Shown: positions 35,193 to 44,370, counted from the stretch's first letter. The stretch: DNA of 64,000 bases from Chloroflexota bacterium (GCA_016195815.1 JACPYX010000006.1:62001-126000); one strand, 5' to 3'. Notes: generated by a model not told the origin, from the letters alone. Program-made: numbers and translations.

Positions 35193-36740
35193 ATGACCGA
35201 AACAACCGAACCCGGGAAGCCCGAAGAAGAAAAGCCTGCCCTGCCTGCGCCAGTGCCGCAGGCACAGGTGAGCAAAGGCGAAGGGAAAGACGAGAAAAAG
35301 GAAGAGAAACCCAAGCCGAAAGATAATCTGGTCGAGACGAAACACGCGGTCACGATCAACGGCAGGGAGATCAAATACACTGTCATCACCGGCACTATGG
35401 TGTTGAAGGAGGAAACCCCCGACCGCGAAAAAGAATCGGAGGGTGAAAAGCCGCGCGCCCAAATCTTTTTCGTGGCCTACACCAAAGATGACGTGGGAGA
35501 TAAAGCCAAACGCCCGCTGACATTTTCGTTCAATGGCGGCCCTGGTTCTTCATCCGTGTGGCTGCATCTTGGCCTGCTGGGGCCGCGCCGCGTAGTGTTG
35601 GAAGATGACGGCAGTCTTCCCAAGCCTCCGTTCAAACTAACAGACAGTGAATATTCGCTCCTCGACGAAACCGATCTGGTCTTCATTGACCCGATGAACA
35701 CCGGCTACAGCCGCCCGGTGGAAGGCGAAAAGCCGAAAGAATGGCACGGCTTCAAAAAGGACATCACCTCTGTCGGCGATTTCATTCGACTTTACACCAC
35801 GCGCTATAATCGCTGGCTCTCGCCCAAGTTTTTGATCGGCGAAAGTTACGGCACGACGCGCGCCTCGGGCCTCTCCGGTTATTTGCAGGAACGGCACGGC
35901 ATGTATCTCAACGGCATTATGCTCATTTCAGCCGCGTTGGATTTTTCCACGATTGACTTTACGATCAATAACGAATTGCCTTATGTGATGTTTCTTCCGG
36001 CTTACGCCGCGACGGCCTGGTATCATCACAAACTCAAAGTCCGCAAGCCGTTGCAGACTCTATTGAAGGAAGTGGAAAAGTTCGCGCAGGGCGAGTACGC
36101 CGCGGCCCTGCTCAAAGGCGATACTTTGACCAAACGCGAACGCGCCCAGATCATCGAGAAGATGTCGCGCTACACTGGTCTCTCGCCGGAGTTCATTGAC
36201 CGCAGTAATCTGCGCATCAACGACCAGCATTTCTTCAAGGAACTCCTGCGCGAGCGCGGTCAAACTGTCGGCCGCCTCGACAGCCGCTTCATTGGCCGCG
36301 ACCGCCTCGGCGTCACGGAAAGACCCGAATACGATCCGCTGCTGACGAACGTCATGGGCCCGTATACCGCCACGTTCTATGATTACATCCGTTCGGAACT
36401 CAAATTTGAATCCGATCTGCCTTACGAGATCCTCAGCGATAAAGTCTGGCCGTGGTCCTATGCGGAATTCGAGAATCAATTCGTCAACGTGGGCGAGACT
36501 CTGCGCGCCGCGATGACATACAACCCTTATCTCAAGGTCTTCGTTGCCAACGGCTATTTCGATCTTGGCACGCCGTATTTCGCCACCGAATACACATTCA
36601 ATCATCTTGGCCTGCACGAGTCGGCGCGTAAGAATGTGAGCATGGGTTATTACGAAGCCGGGCATATGATGTACATCCATCTCCCGTCGCTGGCCGAACT
36701 CAAAAAAGATCTGGCTGAATTCATTCAGGGCGCGATGTAA
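35193..36740 (+). CDS. Serine carboxypeptidase-like (S10) protein
   Basis: 515 residues with an alpha/beta-hydrolase core. The S10 signature is FNGGPGSSSVWLHLG (oxyanion region, about 113-127), the nucleophile is Ser218 in GESYG, and the C-terminal acid and His lie in NGYFDLGTP and AGHMMYIH. Unlike secreted family members it has no signal peptide; residues 1-50 are Glu/Lys/Pro-rich and probably disordered. A cytoplasmic peptidase role or an unusual export route is possible. GGAG precedes the ATG. The next gene starts 2 nt after its stop. Confidence 0.88.
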   Translation: MTETTEPGKPEEEKPALPAPVPQAQVSKGEGKDEKKEEKPKPKDNLVETKHAVTINGREIKYTVITGTMVLKEETPDREKESEGEKPRAQIFFVAYTKDDVGDKAKRPLTFSFNGGPGSSSVWLHLGLLGPRRVVLEDDGSLPKPPFKLTDSEYSLLDETDLVFIDPMNTGYSRPVEGEKPKEWHGFKKDITSVGDFIRLYTTRYNRWLSPKFLIGESYGTTRASGLSGYLQERHGMYLNGIMLISAALDFSTIDFTINNELPYVMFLPAYAATAWYHHKLKVRKPLQTLLKEVEKFAQGEYAAALLKGDTLTKRERAQIIEKMSRYTGLSPEFIDRSNLRINDQHFFKELLRERGQTVGRLDSRFIGRDRLGVTERPEYDPLLTNVMGPYTATFYDYIRSELKFESDLPYEILSDKVWPWSYAEFENQFVNVGETLRAAMTYNPYLKVFVANGYFDLGTPYFATEYTFNHLGLHESARKNVSMGYYEAGHMMYIHLPSLAELKKDLAEFIQGAM

Positions 36741-36741
36741 A

Positions 36742-37800
36742 ATGAACCTCGACGATCTCGATCGCTTCAAACAACTCGACACACAAAACATGCTGGCCGA
36801 AATTGACGGCCTGCCCGATCAATTGAAATCCGCATGGGATTTGGGACAGACTCACGCGCTGCCAAATGTGAAAGACGTTCAACGCGTGATCGTTGCGGGC
36901 ATGGGCGGTTCAGCGATCGGCGCGGACCTGGCAGCGGCCTTCGTTTCATCAAGTTGTTCCGCGCCTGTCATCGTCCACCGTGACTACGGCCTGCCGGCCT
37001 TCGCGCGCGGCAAACAGACTCTGGTCGTGGCTTCGTCTCACTCCGGCAACACCGAAGAGACTCTCGAAGCTTTCGAGGCCGCACTCAAGAACGACTGTGC
37101 CATCGTTGTGATCTCAACCGGCGGCGAACTTGCAAAGCGCGCCAAAGAAAAAAATATCCCGGTGTGGACGTTTAGCCACGCCGGCCAGCCGCGCTCCGCG
37201 GTTGGATTCTCTTTTGGCCTGCTGTTGGCTTTGCTCGCGCGATTGAATCTGATCCCCGATCCGTCGAAGGATGTGGCCGAGGCAGTGGAAGCAATGAAGA
37301 AAACACAGGCATACCTGCGCCCGGATGTTCCCGCCGTGAAAAATCCCGCCAAACGTTACGCCGGTCAATTGATGGGACGCTGGGTGACAGTTTTCGGCGC
37401 AGGCATTCTCGCTCCGGTGGCGCGCCGCTTCAAAGGACAGATGAATGAAGTGGCAAAGGCCGCCGCCAATTTCGAATACCTGCCCGAAGCGGATCACAAT
37501 ACATTGGCCGGGACGGTGAATCCCGTCGAAGTGCTGGAGCCGCATACGATGAACCTGTTCCTGCGCGCGCCGTCCGATCATCCGCGCAACCGCAAGCGGC
37601 TCGACTTAACAAAGGAAGCCTTCATGCTCGAAGGCCTCAATACGGATTTCCTGGATGCGCGCGGCGACTCTCCCCTGGCCCACATGTGGACGATGATTTT
37701 GTTCGGCGATTACATGGCGTATTATCTGGCGATAGCCTACGGCGTTGACCCGACCCCCATTCAGGCACTGGTCAATTTCAAGGAAGCGATGAAGAAATAG
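36742..37800 (+). CDS. Bifunctional phosphoglucose/phosphomannose isomerase
   Basis: 352 residues, two SIS domains. The motif GMGGSAIGADL (about 53-63) and the SSHSGNTEET loop (about 98-107) bind the sugar phosphate, and the C-terminal part has the catalytic Glu/His as in the archaeal-type PGI/PMI family. It interconverts glucose-6-P, fructose-6-P and mannose-6-P, feeding glycolysis and cell-surface sugar synthesis. It starts 2 nt after the peptidase stop, so it is likely cotranscribed with it. No glycolytic neighbours were found. Confidence 0.92.
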   Translation: MNLDDLDRFKQLDTQNMLAEIDGLPDQLKSAWDLGQTHALPNVKDVQRVIVAGMGGSAIGADLAAAFVSSSCSAPVIVHRDYGLPAFARGKQTLVVASSHSGNTEETLEAFEAALKNDCAIVVISTGGELAKRAKEKNIPVWTFSHAGQPRSAVGFSFGLLLALLARLNLIPDPSKDVAEAVEAMKKTQAYLRPDVPAVKNPAKRYAGQLMGRWVTVFGAGILAPVARRFKGQMNEVAKAAANFEYLPEADHNTLAGTVNPVEVLEPHTMNLFLRAPSDHPRNRKRLDLTKEAFMLEGLNTDFLDARGDSPLAHMWTMILFGDYMAYYLAIAYGVDPTPIQALVNFKEAMKK

Positions 37801-37819
37801 ACGACGGACGAAAGATGAA

Positions 37820-37850
37820 AGACCGCGGGTATTTATCATGCTCGCGGTCT
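37820..37850. terminator. Bidirectional terminator
   Basis: AGACCGCG at 37820-37827 and CGCGGTCT at 37843-37850 form an 8-bp stem between the convergent isomerase and M23 peptidase genes, with a T-rich flank on the plus strand (ATTTCTTTTATA). Confidence 0.65.
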
Positions 37851-37894
37851 ATTTCTTTTATAGTCTATGGCCTGCCGTCTATTTACGATCCGAT

Positions 37895-40420
37895 TCACGG
37901 TTCCAAACACGCGGGGATGGAATCGTTCTGCCCGTCGGGGTCTTGTGTCGTCCCGTTCTGGTCGTAAATCTTCACATACTGGATATAACTGAACTGCTTC
38001 AAATTAAGCTTTAGCAGATCGGCAATCGTATACGCCGCGCCCTGGCTGTTGCATTGGCCGGTTAGATACGCGCGCGCGATGCCATCTTTGATCTCAAGTT
38101 TGCTGTAGCCGGTCACGCCGTTGTAGAGCGCAATCCAGCCATAAGTATATTTTTCGGTGTAGCCGGGACCTTTGAAATATTCGTTCAGGATTGTGCCCGG
38201 CACATTGTTGCTCGGCGCCCAACGCTGACCTGCCACCTCATAAGGCGGCGTGCCGGCATTGAAACGTTTTTTGTCCACGAAGAAAACATAGCTCAACGTG
38301 TACTGCGGCGTGGCAGTCGGACGCGGCGTGAGAGTCGCGGGCGGGGTGCGGGAGGGCGTCGGCGTTTTGGTGGGCGTGCGCGAAGGCGGAGGCGTCCTCG
38401 TCACCGTCGGTGAGACGGTGGGCGTGGGACTCGGCACGAAGGACGGGTTCAGACAGAAAGGTTCAGAATCGCCCGCGCCGTCTGGGTTTTGAGTCTGCCC
38501 GAACTGATCGTAAATCTTCACGGCCTGAACGGACGAGAATTGTTTCAGATTCAATGTGATGAGATCGGCAATCGTAAATTCTTTTCCGTTTGGCGCGCAG
38601 GCGCCTTTGAGATACACGCGCGCCACGCCGTTGGTCACATCGAAGCGCTCCACGCCGGTGAAGCCGTTATAGATGGCAACGTAGCCGTATAACTTTTCGG
38701 TCGAGCCGGGACCTTTGAAATATTCGGTCAAGGCGGCCAGCGGCAGGTTAACAGATGAAGTTTCCCAACGCACACCGTTCACTTCAAACGGCGGTGTGTT
38801 ACCCGCCAGCCTGAAGCGATCCGCAAAATAGACTTTGATCTTCATATACAACGGCGTGGCCGTCGGCAGTGGCGTGCGCGATGGGGTGGGCGTGCGCGAG
38901 GGTGTGCTGGTCTTGGTGGGTGTGCGCGTTGGCGTAGGTGTTCTTGTGATCGTGGAAGTAAATGTCGGCGTTGGCGTGCGCGTTCGCGAAGGCGTAGCCG
39001 TAGCAGTCGGCGTCCTGGTAATGGTTGGCGTGTTGGTAATCGTCGGCGTGTTGGTGATGGTGGCAGTCCGCGAGGGGGTGGGCGTAAACGTCGCTGTAAG
39101 AGTGACCGGCTGAGGCGGAGTTGGAGTCGGGAGTCCCAAATTGACGAAACGCACCGCGTCCGCCCCGACTTCCAGCGTGCTCACCGCCGACGATTCGTCC
39201 TGCGTCTGATTCGTGAGTTGAACAAATTCCGAACTGACGCCGTCGAAATTATATTTGCCGGCGTAGACCCAGCCGTCTTTGACGTAAGAACTGTTGGGAA
39301 AAACTTCCTGGTCGATGACGATCCTATCCGTCAGCCCGGCATGTTGAATGGAATAGATCGCGCCGGCGGTGGTTGCGCGCACGGCAGGGATGCGAATGTA
39401 CACGGCGTAGGTACCCGGCGTCGAGCCTTGCGGGAATTGCCATTGACCTGTGCAGGTCGGCGCGGTGAGGCGCGGCTTGGAATAACTCATGTTGTCGTTC
39501 TGCGCCTGGCCGGCGGATACGTTGATGTCGTTCCAGCATTGATCTGGGTTTTGAACAAACCCCGCGCTGGAATCGTCCACGAGAATTCCGGCCGCGGCGG
39601 CGGGTGGATAAGCAAGCGCCGTGTTGCCGGAGGGCAGGGCGCGAATCCCATAATAAACCAGCGGCGGATACATTACCCACAGCGACTCAGGCTGGTTGTA
39701 CGGCCACGGATCTGCGCCGCTGCCGGCCCAGCCGTAAGGATCAACCGGTTTGCCGTTGGGCGCGATCACCATGAAATGTACATGCGGGCCGGTGGAGTTG
39801 CCGGTGTTGCCGCTGATGCCGAGCATCTCGCCCTGCGGCAGGAAGACACAGCCATCCGCCGGGCAGGCCTGCACTGCGACGGTGCTCATGTGTCCGTATA
39901 ATGTGATGTAGCCGTTTGGATGATGAAGCCTGACGTAGATGCCGAACGCAGTGCTGTGATTTTGCGGATCCCACCAGCCGGAATACATCACGCGGTCCGC
40001 ATCCGCCGCGGCGTAGATTGGGCGGTAACTGATGCCGTAATCAATCCCATCGTGGCCGTTGTACGCCATCCAGCCGCCGAGATCATACGACCAGTAAATG
40101 CCGTAGCCCGCGTCGCACACGCCGGGTTGCGGCGGCTTTTTTCCCGCCGGTTCGGGCGAGGGACAGTTCTTGCGCGTTTCGTTTCCGCCGTACGAGATGA
40201 TGCGCTGATCCGTTTGAGAATAGTTGGGACTGGTGTGATCGAAAATCGATTCTTGAGAAGCGCTGCCCGGAAACGGCGGATACAAGAACGGCGTGATGGC
40301 CTGCGGTTGTGCGGCGGAGGCGCCGTCCCATTGCGCACTCACTGCGAAGGTGAGTCCGCCTAATAAAAATAATGCGATGATGAGTCTGGGCAATGAGCGG
40401 GTCAAGGACATTCCCTTCAA
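37895..40420 (-). CDS. Secreted M23 metallopeptidase with tandem GerMN-like domains
   Basis: 841 residues. Signal peptide at residues 1-30. The peptidase domain (about 80-300) has the M23 zinc ligands in HDGIDYG and HVHFMV. A carbohydrate-binding-like beta domain follows (about 300-435). Then Thr/Pro-rich linkers (for example TPTPTRTPTKTS) separate two homologous domains of about 110 residues; both contain EYFKGPG-x-TEK, which matches GerMN domains. It probably cleaves peptidoglycan cross-links or acts at the envelope. The two copies and linkers make the 3' half of the gene repetitive. The first of three surface-protein genes on this strand. Confidence 0.88.
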   Translation of the reverse strand: MKGMSLTRSLPRLIIALFLLGGLTFAVSAQWDGASAAQPQAITPFLYPPFPGSASQESIFDHTSPNYSQTDQRIISYGGNETRKNCPSPEPAGKKPPQPGVCDAGYGIYWSYDLGGWMAYNGHDGIDYGISYRPIYAAADADRVMYSGWWDPQNHSTAFGIYVRLHHPNGYITLYGHMSTVAVQACPADGCVFLPQGEMLGISGNTGNSTGPHVHFMVIAPNGKPVDPYGWAGSGADPWPYNQPESLWVMYPPLVYYGIRALPSGNTALAYPPAAAAGILVDDSSAGFVQNPDQCWNDINVSAGQAQNDNMSYSKPRLTAPTCTGQWQFPQGSTPGTYAVYIRIPAVRATTAGAIYSIQHAGLTDRIVIDQEVFPNSSYVKDGWVYAGKYNFDGVSSEFVQLTNQTQDESSAVSTLEVGADAVRFVNLGLPTPTPPQPVTLTATFTPTPSRTATITNTPTITNTPTITRTPTATATPSRTRTPTPTFTSTITRTPTPTRTPTKTSTPSRTPTPSRTPLPTATPLYMKIKVYFADRFRLAGNTPPFEVNGVRWETSSVNLPLAALTEYFKGPGSTEKLYGYVAIYNGFTGVERFDVTNGVARVYLKGACAPNGKEFTIADLITLNLKQFSSVQAVKIYDQFGQTQNPDGAGDSEPFCLNPSFVPSPTPTVSPTVTRTPPPSRTPTKTPTPSRTPPATLTPRPTATPQYTLSYVFFVDKKRFNAGTPPYEVAGQRWAPSNNVPGTILNEYFKGPGYTEKYTYGWIALYNGVTGYSKLEIKDGIARAYLTGQCNSQGAAYTIADLLKLNLKQFSYIQYVKIYDQNGTTQDPDGQNDSIPACLEP
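38300..39115. repeat. Low-complexity Thr/Pro linker-coding repeats
   Basis: Two tracts (about 38320-38440 and 38850-39115) made of GGCGTG/GTGCGC-type units on the plus strand, coding TPTPTRTP-type linkers on the minus strand. They produce spurious Val/Gly-rich ORFs on the plus strand. Confidence 0.7.
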
Positions 40421-40426
40421 TGAAGG

Positions 40427-41107
40427 TTATGGCGTCGGCACAGGCGTGGCCTGCGAAGCGGGCACGGACGTCAGCGCGGCCAGAACGGTCTCTGCGTCCT
40501 TCAGGCATTGATCCGCCTGGTCGGTAAAAGCGACTACAAAGGCGGTGTAAATGTTCGCGTCGCCGCCCGCGTAATTGACGAATTGCTTCACATCGTTCAC
40601 ATAAGCGGTGTTGATATCGTAATTGACCGGGCCGAGCCTGCGAACATCATGTTCAACCGTCGCATTGAGCGGCAGGCCGCGCCCGGCGGCAGGCGATACG
40701 ACACAACTTGGAATCGCGCGATGACCGAGGGCAGGAAAGCCAAAATTGTCGGTGGTCAAAGCCCACACGTCCGGGTCGAAGCGCAGGCGAAAATAAAAGT
40801 CCGGTTTTGATTCGGCGAGATACGTTGGCAGTCCGTCCCAAATTTGCAAGGCGGGTGGGAAACGCACCTCCGTCGGCAGTTCGAGCGCGGGCAGGGGCGT
40901 TTCAGTCGGGACAGGCGTAAATTGCAGGGCGAACGGCTCGGACGTAAATGTTGCGGTCGGTGTTTGAGTGGACTCTTCTGTTGGAGTGGAAAGCGCTTGG
41001 GGCGCGGCGGCGCGCTGAGACACTTCGGGCGTCGCCGCAAAGAACGGCGCCTGTGTTCCGCATCCGGCAAGAAAAAGAGCGATCAACAAAAGGGCAGCGC
41101 GTTTCAT
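40427..41107 (-). CDS. Hypothetical lipoprotein with Thr/Pro linker
   Basis: 226 residues. Lipobox LAGC gives an acylated Cys16. A Thr/Pro/Glu-rich linker (about 20-80) precedes a folded domain (80-210) with cysteines at CVVSPAAG and CLKDAE. The C-terminus is again Pro-rich. No family recognised. It starts 7 nt after the stop of the beta-propeller lipoprotein and ends 7 nt before the M23 gene, so the three are probably one operon for envelope proteins. Confidence 0.8.
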   Translation of the reverse strand: MKRAALLLIALFLAGCGTQAPFFAATPEVSQRAAAPQALSTPTEESTQTPTATFTSEPFALQFTPVPTETPLPALELPTEVRFPPALQIWDGLPTYLAESKPDFYFRLRFDPDVWALTTDNFGFPALGHRAIPSCVVSPAAGRGLPLNATVEHDVRRLGPVNYDINTAYVNDVKQFVNYAGGDANIYTAFVVAFTDQADQCLKDAETVLAALTSVPASQATPVPTP

Positions 41108-41113
41108 TTCGAT

Positions 41114-42190
41114 TCACTTCCGCATCCACGCGGGACAGCAGGCGGACTCCGTTATGATTAACTTTGTCTCGCCTGATTTTACCTCCGCGCGATACACGTT
41201 GATTTTATCATTTAAGACGACCGTGAATACGATTGTGTTTCCGTCCGCCGACCAGAACGGGGCTTCGACGCGCGCCTTTTCAAAGCGCGTGAGTTGAGTC
41301 AATTTTCCGCTTGCAACATCCACAAGATAAATATTACTGATGAGCGCGCCCGCGTTTTGGTCGGCATTCGTATCCTGCGGATTTTCGCGCGCCACAAACG
41401 CGATGCTCTTTCCATCCGGCGACCAGCTCGCCGCGTAACCATGTCCCGCGTCGGCCTCCGCCAGTTTGCGCCCATTCGAACCATCTGCATTTACGATCCA
41501 CAATTGGCCCACCGTGAACGGAATCGGCGAATCGGGAATCTTGATGAACGCAATTTGCTTTCCATCCGGCGACCAGCGCGCGAAAGATAAATAATTGTTT
41601 TTGTCTGCCGCGATCTGCTTGACGATATTTCCATCCTTTTGAGCCAGCCACATCTCACTGCCCAAGCTCATGCCGCGCGAAAAAGTAAAAGTGAAATCCA
41701 GATTGTCTGGCGCGGGAGAAAGATCATAAGTCAGTTCGGTGATCGGAATGGAAGCCTGCTTCCCGTTGGTATAAACGCGGACGATGCGCGGATTGGCCGC
41801 CGAATCAACTCTGAGATACACGGCCTGCCCGTCCGAAGCCCACGCCAAAAAATGACTGTCAGACTCAGTGAAGGCCTGCTTCACTTCGTCTGTGTCCGTG
41901 TTCGCCCACACAACGGTCTGGCCGAACGCGCAACTCAATTCCACAGCGAGATATGCGCTGCGCGGCGACGGATAGATATTATTCAGCGCGCATCCACCCG
42001 GCGCGAAAAACGGAATCTCGCGAAGCGGTTTGTCGTCAGGCGAAAGTTCGACCAGCGCGGGAGGCTCGAGACGAAAAACGTAAAGAACCGGGACGGATTG
42101 GACAGGAGTTGATGGAGAAAGGGAAGAAGGAGCGCAGGAAAGTAGGAAGAAGAAAGAGAGAAGGGAGAAGTAAAGAGGGCGGCGGCGCAT
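41114..42190 (-). CDS. TolB-like beta-propeller lipoprotein (PD40 repeats)
   Basis: 358 residues. Signal peptide with lipobox LLSC (Cys19) and a Ser/Pro linker. The mature part is a propeller of WD40-like PD40 blades: repeated W-SPDGKQIAFIK and SWSPDGKSIAFVA motifs, with the last blade PFWSADGNTIVFT. Such proteins may bind partners or ligands at the cell surface. ATG at 42190 is used: TATAAT ends exactly 7 nt upstream, predicting a leaderless mRNA; the longer start at 42205 is a TTG inside this promoter. First gene of the operon running to 37895. Confidence 0.9.
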   Translation of the reverse strand: MRRRPLYFSLLSFFFLLSCAPSSLSPSTPVQSVPVLYVFRLEPPALVELSPDDKPLREIPFFAPGGCALNNIYPSPRSAYLAVELSCAFGQTVVWANTDTDEVKQAFTESDSHFLAWASDGQAVYLRVDSAANPRIVRVYTNGKQASIPITELTYDLSPAPDNLDFTFTFSRGMSLGSEMWLAQKDGNIVKQIAADKNNYLSFARWSPDGKQIAFIKIPDSPIPFTVGQLWIVNADGSNGRKLAEADAGHGYAASWSPDGKSIAFVARENPQDTNADQNAGALISNIYLVDVASGKLTQLTRFEKARVEAPFWSADGNTIVFTVVLNDKINVYRAEVKSGETKLIITESACCPAWMRK

Positions 42191-42196
42191 AAAGAT

Positions 42197-42202
42197 ATTA
42201 TA
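42197..42202 (-). promoter_or_regulatory. -10 box giving a predicted leaderless mRNA (propeller lipoprotein)
   Basis: TATAAT on the minus strand with its last T 7 nt before the ATG at 42190. It faces the divergent -10 box at 42216-42221. Confidence 0.7.
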
Positions 42203-42215
42203 CAATCAGGCGCGT

Positions 42216-42221
42216 TATAAT
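42216..42221 (+). promoter_or_regulatory. -10 box of surE
   Basis: TATAAT about 45 nt before the surE ATG, so surE has a leader of roughly 38 nt. Only 13 nt separate it from the divergent -10 box. Confidence 0.55.
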
Positions 42222-42265
42222 CACCGGGCAAGCGTAAATCAAAAATCTGAAATCGGAAATCAGTC

Positions 42266-43030
42266 ATGCACATTCTGGTCACTAACGATGACGGCGTTCA
42301 GGCGCCCGGGCTTTTGGCTCTGGCCGTCGCCATGCGCCCGCTCGGCAAAGTAACTGTCTTCGCGCCCGACCGCAACTGGTCGGCTTCGGGACACGTCAAA
42401 ACCATGGAGCGGCCCTTGCGTGTTCGCGAGACTACTCTTGCCGATGGCTCGTCCGCGTTCATATCCGACGGCGCGCCATCTGACTGTGTGGCCCTCCCTT
42501 TGCTTGGATTGGTTGAAGAGCAAATAGACATGGTCGTTTCGGGAATTAATCCCAACGCCAATCTCGGACACGATGTCACATATTCCGGCACGGTCACTGC
42601 CGCGATGGAGGCCGTGATCAGCGGAGTCAAAGGCGTGGCCGTTTCTCTCGATTCGCCCGAAGGCTTCAAAGGCCAACTCGATTACAGCGCCGCCGCGAAC
42701 GTCGGACGGCGCGTGGTGGAAAAAGTCATGGCAGATGGCTTGCCCGAGGGCGTGGTATTAAATGTCAATGTGCCGTATCGCAAAGAGAACGAACTCAAAG
42801 GATATATGATCACGCGCCAGGGACTGCGCGTCTACCGCGACGCGCTCGATTCGCGCCTGGACCCGCGCGGGCGTCCGTATTATTGGATCGGCGGCCAGTC
42901 CCCGACCGGTGTGGCCGAGGAAGGCACCGACTTCGGCGCGCTGGCCGAAGGCTATGTTTCCATCACGCCCCTGCAATTGGATTTGACCTATTACAAGGCA
43001 ATGGATGTACTGAAGAAGTGGGAGTTCTAA
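42266..43030 (+). CDS. surE: 5'/3'-nucleotidase SurE
   Basis: 254 residues. Metal-dependent nucleoside-monophosphate phosphatase, a survival protein. The active-site acids are Asp8 and Asp9 in VTNDDGVQAPGLLALA; further conserved elements are SDGAPSDCV and SGINPNANLGHDVTYSGTVTAAMEA (about 92-116). Length and order are normal. It is transcribed divergently from the propeller lipoprotein gene. A pseudogene remnant follows. Confidence 0.96.
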   Translation: MHILVTNDDGVQAPGLLALAVAMRPLGKVTVFAPDRNWSASGHVKTMERPLRVRETTLADGSSAFISDGAPSDCVALPLLGLVEEQIDMVVSGINPNANLGHDVTYSGTVTAAMEAVISGVKGVAVSLDSPEGFKGQLDYSAAANVGRRVVEKVMADGLPEGVVLNVNVPYRKENELKGYMITRQGLRVYRDALDSRLDPRGRPYYWIGGQSPTGVAEEGTDFGALAEGYVSITPLQLDLTYYKAMDVLKKWEF

Positions 43031-43066
43031 ATAATGCTTCAGCCTGTTGGACGCGGACGAGCGCAG

Positions 43067-43329
43067 ATGAACGCGGAGGATTTGAACATGATTGGCGGAC
43101 AAATGAAACTCAAACATGGCGAGATCACCGTTCAAATTCTGCACGCATTTTACAAAGTAGTTTACCCACAACTGGGGTACGGATTTCTTGAGAAGGTGTA
43201 TGAAAACGCGTTAGCCATAGCGTTGAATGGAATGGGGAGGTCGGGCTACTGCTTAACTTTGGACCCAAGCCCCAATTCGTCCGCAAAGCCTTTGACAATT
43301 CTCGCAAGACTGTAACTTGGAATCAATAA
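43067..43329 (+). pseudogene. GxxExxY-family gene with internal deletion and frameshift
   Basis: The first part (from the ATG at 43067, or a codon at 43034) encodes the family N-terminus HGEITVQILHAFYKVVYPQL, then GFLEKVYENALA. The expected C-terminus is present in another frame at 43240-43329: VGLLLNFGPKP, then QFVRKAF, ending in a TAA. The middle third of the protein (the KLDLVVE and QLLNYL-type region) is missing, so about 60 codons are lost at the junction near 43235. The remaining frame could give a truncated 90-residue product, but it is unlikely to work. Confidence 0.75.
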
Positions 43330-43364
43330 AAAGAATCCGCGTCTCATTCTAAAAGGAAATCAAA

Positions 43365-44357
43365 ATGCCCTACCTTGCCTCTCAAACCCGCTACGACAAA
43401 ATGATCTACAACCGCGTCGGCCAAAGCGGACTGAAACTGCCGGCCATCTCGCTTGGCTGGTGGTACAACTTCGGCGGCGTGGATGTGTTCGAGAACGGCC
43501 GCGCCATCGCACGCCGCGCCTTCGACATGGGCGTCACGCACTTCGACCTCGCCAACAATTACGGCCCGCCGCCCGGCTCGGCCGAAGAAAATTTCGGCAG
43601 GCTCTTCGCGCAGGATTTCCATCCATACCGCGATGAACTTATCGTTTCCACCAAAGCCGGTTACGACATGTGGCCTGGTCCATACGGCGAGTGGGGCTCG
43701 CGCAAATATTTGCTCGCCAGCCTCAATGCCTCCCTCAAGCGCATGAAGCTCGATTACGTTGATATTTTTTACAGCCATCGTCCCGATCCCGACACGCCGC
43801 TCGAAGAAACTATGGGCGCACTTGATTCTGCCGTCAGGCAGGGCAAAGCTTTATATGTCGGCATCTCATCTTACAGTCCCGAACAGACCGAGGACGCAAT
43901 CAAAATTCTGAACGGTCTCGGCACGCCGTGTCTCATCCACCAGCCATCGTACAACATGTTCAATCGTTGGATCGAAGACAGGCTGCTGGATGTACTGACC
44001 GAGGAGGGCGTGGGTTGCATCGTCTTCTCGCCTCTCGCGCAGGGACAGCTTACTGACCGTTACCTGAACGGGATCCCGGCTGGCGCGCGCGCCACCAAAA
44101 CCGAACGCGTCTGGCTCACGCCCGAAACCGTGAACAAGAATTTGCCAAAAGCGAAAAAGTTAAATGAACTCGCCAAACAGCGCGGACAATCTCTGGCGCA
44201 AATGGCGCTGGCCTGGGTGCTTCGCAAACCCGCGGTCACATCTGCATTGATCGGCGCGAGCAGTGTCCAGCAACTGGAAGACAACCTCGCCGCGTTGAAC
44301 AACTTGAAGTTCAGCGACGATGAATTACAAAAGATTGAGATGATACTTAGAGAGTGA
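43365..44357 (+). CDS. Aldo/keto reductase (YghZ/GPR-like)
   Basis: 330 residues, TIM-barrel NADPH-dependent oxidoreductase. The pattern THFDLANNYGPPPGSAEENFGR and the catalytic tetrad (Asp, Tyr, Lys, His: FYSHRPDPDTP) match the glyceraldehyde-3-phosphate-reductase-like AKR14 group (E. coli YghZ). It would reduce aldehydes such as methylglyoxal. The C-terminal cofactor segment is ALIGASSVQQLEDNL. AAGGA lies before the ATG. It is followed 13 nt later by the alkyltransferase-like gene. Confidence 0.92.
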   Translation: MPYLASQTRYDKMIYNRVGQSGLKLPAISLGWWYNFGGVDVFENGRAIARRAFDMGVTHFDLANNYGPPPGSAEENFGRLFAQDFHPYRDELIVSTKAGYDMWPGPYGEWGSRKYLLASLNASLKRMKLDYVDIFYSHRPDPDTPLEETMGALDSAVRQGKALYVGISSYSPEQTEDAIKILNGLGTPCLIHQPSYNMFNRWIEDRLLDVLTEEGVGCIVFSPLAQGQLTDRYLNGIPAGARATKTERVWLTPETVNKNLPKAKKLNELAKQRGQSLAQMALAWVLRKPAVTSALIGASSVQQLEDNLAALNNLKFSDDELQKIEMILRE

Positions 44358-44370
44358 CGACGGAGAATTT

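Noticed and set aside
38300-39113. Val/Gly-rich plus-strand ORFs and array-like repeats at the M23 gene
   Set aside because: They are the complement of Thr/Pro linker codons; units are irregular and lack unique spacers, so not CRISPR and not genes.
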